A DNA stretch of 64,000 nt from Cordilura impudica (Eukaryota; Arthropoda; Insecta; Diptera; Scathophagidae): assembly GCA_963682025.1 (NCBI GenBank), contig OY821520.1, positions 241,779,855-241,843,854 of the forward strand, given 5' to 3'. The notes beneath the pieces are model-generated. The model was given only the letters and a program-made list of their open reading frames with translations, ran no database searches and was not told the DNA's origin. Of the stretch, positions 59,150-64,000 are shown piece after piece (positions within the stretch are counted from its first letter, which is position 1; the number at the start of each line of letters is the position of its first letter). Made by a program: the position numbers and the translations under genes.

Positions 59150-60965
59150 AATTAAATTTTTCTTCAAAAATGCATTCTCTTAAGGAAGAAAATTTTCTCA
59201 AAAAAGTAATTTTTTTAAAGACGTGCTTCTCTTAAATTAGAATTACTTCTTAAAATAGTGCCTCTTCACAAAAAAATCATTTTTCATAAAAAAGTTACAG
59301 TTTCTTAAAAAGTATCTCTTTAAGAAAAAACGTTCTCTGAAAAAGAATGTTTAGTAAAAAAGTACCTTTTCTTAAAAACGTACCTTTTGATAAAATAGTA
59401 CATATCCTTAAAAGTACTTTTTCTGAAAAAAGCACATTTTATAAGCAACCACATTTTATAAAAAGAATACCTTTTTATAACTAGAACCTTTTACCACAAA
59501 GTACCTTTTTTAAAAGAACATTGTAGAATAATATACCTTTTTTAAAAAACCATATTTTATAAAAAGTTCCTTCTATAAAACAGCCTTTTTTAAAAAAGTA
59601 CTTTTGCCATTTATACAAAATATTTTTGCCTTTTATAAAAGAGCATCTTTTATAAATAGTACCTTTTATCAAAAAGCACCTAAAACATAACATTTCTGAA
59701 ACAATTATCTTATCTTAAAAGAATCACTTTTTCTTAAAAAAGTACCGTTTTCTTCCAAAAGACCATTTTCTTAAAAACATACGTTTTATAAAAAAGTAAC
59801 TTTGATAAAATCTACCTTTTATGAAAATGTACCTTTTACAAAAAATTATCTTTATCAAAAAGTGTCTTTTTCTAAAAAGGACGTTGCATGAAAAGTACCT
59901 TTTATAAAAATGTTAGTTTCATAAAAAAAGCATCTTTTATAAAAAGTACCTGTTCTAAACAAGTACCGAGTATCAAAAATTAACTTTTATAAAAAAAGTA
60001 CCTTTACAAAAAGGAACCTTCTATCAAAAAGTACCTTTTAGAAAAAAGTATTTTTTTCGAAAAAGTATCTTTGAAAGAGTGCCTTTTCTGAAACAATTAC
60101 CTTTTCTTAAAAAAGTACCTTTCCTTAAAACAATGCCTTTTCTTATAAAATACCTTTTGTAAACAAGTACTTTAAAAAAAACACCTTTGATAAAAGTACC
60201 TTTTATAAGAAAGTACGCATTCTTTTTAAAAAATTACTTTTAAAAAAAAGTACCATTGATAAAAGTACCTCATATAAAAAGCACCTTTTGTAAAAAGTAC
60301 CTTCTGCAAAAAATTTTATTTTAAAAAAAGAACCTTCTCTCAAAAAGTACCTTCCATAAAAAAGTAACTTTAAAAAAAAGTACCTTTTATAAAAAGTAGC
60401 TTTTGCAAAAAAAAGTACTGTTCAAAAAGATATTTTTTGATAAAAATACATTTTATAAAAAAGTACCTTCTGTAAAAAAGTATCAAAAAGTGCCTTTTAT
60501 AAAAAACTATCCTTTTCAAAAAAATAGCTTTCAAAATAAGTCAATTTCCTAAAAAAAGTAGCCATTATAAAAATTTACTTTTTATAGAAAAATACCTTTC
60601 ATAAAAAGGTGACTTTTCTGAAACAAGTCTATTTTCTTAAACAAGTACCTTTTCTACAAAAAAAGTACCTTTATATAAAAAAATACGTTTTTGTAAATTC
60701 TTTTTTTTATTAAAAAAGTATCTCTTATAAAAAAATTCCTTGAATAAAAATTTACTTTTTACGAAAAAGTGCTTTTTATAAAAAAAAGCATCTTTAATAA
60801 AAAGTACCTTTTATTAAAAAGCACCTTCTTTTATAAAAATGACTTTTTCATAAGAATAAGTCTTTTGTAAAACCAAACTTTTCTTAAATAATTAAATTTT
60901 CCTTAAAAATGTATATTTTTTAAGTAAATTTTCTTTACAAAAATAAATTTTCTTAAAAAGGAACA
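59150..60965. repeat. D2: about 18-bp degenerate minisatellite
   Basis: About 100 units of the form ACCTTTTATAAAAAAGT or CTTTTCTTAAAAAAGTAC. It differs from D1 in that TTTTATAAAAAAGTACC units prevail in the middle while TTTTCTTAAAA units flank both sides. Confidence 0.9.
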
Positions 60966-62529
60966 AAATTCAGAAACCCACGATCAACATTTAAAGTCTA
61001 ATGGTTGCGATTTAAAAAATGGGCTTAATATTTTAATTAGGTTAATAGCCCTTTTAGAAAAGCAATATTTGTGTGTATTTAAGAGTTACTCTTGTAGTGT
61101 TAGCGGGCCTCGTAAAATCCCTATGATAAGCATTCTAAATGCAAAATGAACAGATGCGAAGCAATCACGTGGTGGACCGTTAAGTTATATCACAGGTCTA
61201 ATACATTACACAGTAGAAACCAGACAACTAAACGTAGTGGGAAATTAAATAGCAGATTCATAGTTTGCATGAGGTTTTCTATCGAATAGCCACGTCCCCA
61301 GTCGCACAATTATCACAGCTGAACTCTTCTTCCCACATATGGCAACCGAATTTATGTTGATTGTGGAAATTTCAGTTGTTCCAATGAAACAATGCCATTG
61401 GCAACAAGTTTAGTTTCAACATTAAAATTAGATTATTCTCCATATATAATTTCTAAAGTAAAAGAAAGTTTATATATTTCAGTTAATTATTGTAAATTTG
61501 AGCCTCTGCAGAGTTTCCGGTCAGGTAAACTCATTTTTAGAAAAGTACTGAATGATTTACAACTTCTTAAGCAGATCATAATATTAAAAAGTTTTCTTCA
61601 TATAAGATTTTTAATCCAAATCATGAAAGTGATAAGCGAAATAACTACGGAAATATATTTGACCGGAAATTTGTATAAGACATTGATAGTTTTCAAATTA
61701 TTAAAATTAAAATTAAAACCTGATGATCTAATTTACTGATAAATCAAAACAAGTTGTTAACACTTTATATTTGATTGGTTTATTCCACGAAGAAAACACA
61801 AAAAATCTAATTCACTTAGCGTCAGTGATTGAACCAGAATATTATCGACATCTCGTTTTCTTTTTCTTTTCATGTTTTACACAAAAATTGTATTTGGATT
61901 TGTTGGGAATTGCGTCTCTGCGATCCACAGACTTTGCATTATACGATTATTTATGGAATATTTAGCAATTACAAAGAAAACAAATGCCTACGATACATGA
62001 TGTTTGGTTTTATGCTATGAACAAACAAAAATAAAACCAAAAAAATAAAAAAAATATTGTAAAACACATGAAAATACAATAAGAATAATAAACGATAAAA
62101 ACAAGACTTCTCATCAGTGCAGTTGCTCAGTTCCGAAATTGTGGTATGAGTTTGTTTGAGTCAATTTATTTTTTAGGCTTTCAGCGGCAAAAGAAGAAGA
62201 TTTTATATCATACTCGTATTGTGTAAACATCATTATCAATATTGCTATATTGTTATTTATCTGACTGCAGCAAGAAAACCCCGAACAGAAATAACATTGA
62301 AATGTAAACATGGCTTAACTTTAAAATTTTAAGATAAGCAGCTGTTAGGAGAATTTTAGTGGCGGTAACAAAGTCGCTATAAGTAGTAAGGAAAACTTTA
62401 GTTAATAAAAATTCAGAGCTAAAGAAGGATCTAAATTTAATGTAACTCTGTAGCCTGTAATTTAAGTATAATAATCGGAAATATTATGGTCACTATCCCA
62501 ATATTACGGAAACTTTAAAAATAAAATAA
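60966..62529. other. No gene recognised
   Basis: The frames at 61392-61739 and 61771-62020 carry no domain, no plausible splice context and AT-driven composition, so no gene is called. Confidence 0.45.
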
Positions 62530-64000
62530 AAAAAATAAAAAATTAAAAACTTAAAATTAAAAACTAAAAATTAAAAATTAAAAATTAAAAATTAAAAATT
62601 AAAAATTAATAATTAAAAATTAAAAATTAAAAATTAAAAATTAAAAATTAAAAATCAAAAATTAAAAATTAAAAATTAAAAATTAAAAATTAAAAATTAA
62701 AAACTAAAAATTGAAAATTAAAACTTAAAAATTAAAAACTAAAAATTAAAAATTAAAAATTAAAAATTAAAAATTAAAAATTAAAAATTAAAAATTAAAA
62801 ATTAAAAATTAAAAATTAAAAATAAAAAATTAAAAATTAAAAATTAAAAATTAAAAATTAAAAATCAAAAATCAAAAATTAAAAATTAAAAATTAAAAAT
62901 TAAAAATTAATAATTGATAATTAAAAATTAAAAATTAAAAATTAATAATTAAAAATTAAAAATTAAAAATTAAAAATTAAAAATTAAAAATTAAAAATTA
63001 AAAAATAAAAATTAAAAATTAAAAATTAAAAATTAAAAATTAAAAATTAAAAATTAAAAATTAAAAATTAAAAATTAAAAATCAAAAATTACAAATTAAA
63101 AATTAAAAATTAAAAATAAAAAATTAAAAATTAAAAATTAAAAATTAAAAATTAAAAATTAAAAATTAAATATTAAATATTAAAAATTAAAAATTAAAAA
63201 TTAAAATTAAAAATTAAAAGTTAAAAATTAAAAATTAAAAATTAAAAATTAGAAATTAAAAATTAAAAATTAAAAATTAAAAATTAAAAATTAAAAATTA
63301 AAAATTAAAAATTAAAAATTAAAAATTAAAAATTAAAAATTAAAAATTAAAAATTAAAAATTAAAAATTAAAAATTAAAAATTAAAAATTAAAAATTAAA
63401 AATTAAAAATTAAAAATTAAAAATTAAAAATTAAAAATTAAAAATTAAAAATTAAAAATTAAAAATTAAAAATTAAAAATTAAAAATTAAAAATTAAAAA
63501 TTAAAAATTAAAAATTAAAAATTAAAAATTAAAAATTAAAAATTAAAAATTAAAAATTAAATATTAAAAATTAAAAATTAAAAATTAGAAATTAAAAATT
63601 AGAAATTAAAAATTAAAAATTAAAAATTAAAAATTAAAAATTAAAAATTAAAAATTAAAAATTAAGAATTAAAAATTAAAAATTAAAAATTAAAAATTAA
63701 AATTAAAAATTAAAAATTAAAAATTAAAAATTAAAAATTAAAAATTAAAAATTAAAAATTAAAAATTAAAAATTAAAAATTAAAAATTAAAAATTAAAAA
63801 TTAAAAAATTAAAAATTAAAAATTAAAAATTAAATATTAAAAATTAAAAATTAAAAATTAAAAATTAAAAATTAAAAATTAAAAATTAAAAATAAAGAAT
63901 TAAAAATTAAAAATAAAAAATTAAAAATTAAAAATTAAAAATTAAAAATTAAAAATTAAAAATTAAAAATTAAAAATTAAAAATTAAAAATTAAAAATTA
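62530..64000. repeat. (TTAAAAA)n satellite running off the window
   Basis: At least 1.47 kb of heptamers with ACTAAAA, ATCAAAA and TAATTAA variants. No E-type 5' end or mini-me core stands before it, so it is either an orphan tract or a 5'-truncated E element whose 3' hairpin lies beyond 64000. Confidence 0.95.

Noticed and set aside
61392..62020. Possible small genes in the right-hand spacer
   Set aside because: No recognisable domain, no splice support and AT-driven residue use.

Overview
The window looks like gene-poor, repeat-dense nuclear DNA of a higher fly (Diptera, probably a calyptrate). It is very AT-rich. Its commonest dispersed repeats carry the dipteran mini-me signature, a (TA)n run, a conserved core with a TCGATATAGCGATG-like motif, then (GTCY)n. 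It also holds decayed relics of hAT, pogo, Tc1, LOA-like, I-like and other insect transposons. No intact host protein gene, rRNA or tRNA was recognised. Every long open frame is either transposon-derived or an artefact of tandem repeats whose unit has few stops. The species cannot be named from sequence alone.

Layout. 1-6293: part of a long Helentron-like element (A1) split by a 3.6 kb DNA transposon with long inverted repeats (N1). 6416-7383: two transposon/virus-like coding relics. 8278-11436: Helentron-like element E1, swollen by 2.5 kb of heptamer satellite. 12285-13460: about 35-bp minisatellite. 13462-14252: element C1. 15841-20731: A2, a second A copy arranged as a 4.9 kb foldback with about 1.9 kb arms. 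22812-23181: MITE. 23316-23765: E4, a compact satellite-free E copy. 26770-28190: about 18-bp minisatellite (D1) ending exactly at E2 (28191-30339). 31427-36790: Tc1, LOA-like and CR1-like pseudogenes with an F-family Helentron (F1) between. 36902-37712: F2. 38175-40740: I-like retrotransposon interrupted by C2 with its 21-bp array. 41034-41925: pogo relic. 43174-46176: complete but dead hAT element. 48130-52958: F3, E5 with nested F4, and C3 with a nested MITE. 54973-57793: retrotransposon RNase H relic, then E3. 59150-60965: second large 18-bp array (D2). 62530-64000: heptamer satellite running off the window.

Main theme. At least three families of non-autonomous elements (E/A, F and C) dominate. 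E/A and F have different 3' hairpins but end in the same CTTACTTGTTTT-like sequence, which suggests one shared replication machinery. E elements hold a heptamer tract between the mini-me core and the 3' hairpin. Its sub-blocks (TGGAAAA/TGAAAAA mix, TGTAAAA, TTAAAAA) keep the same order in each copy but differ in length from tens of bases to more than 1.2 kb. C elements carry either heptamer or 21-bp arrays. The window reads as a place where mobile elements seed and spread satellite DNA.
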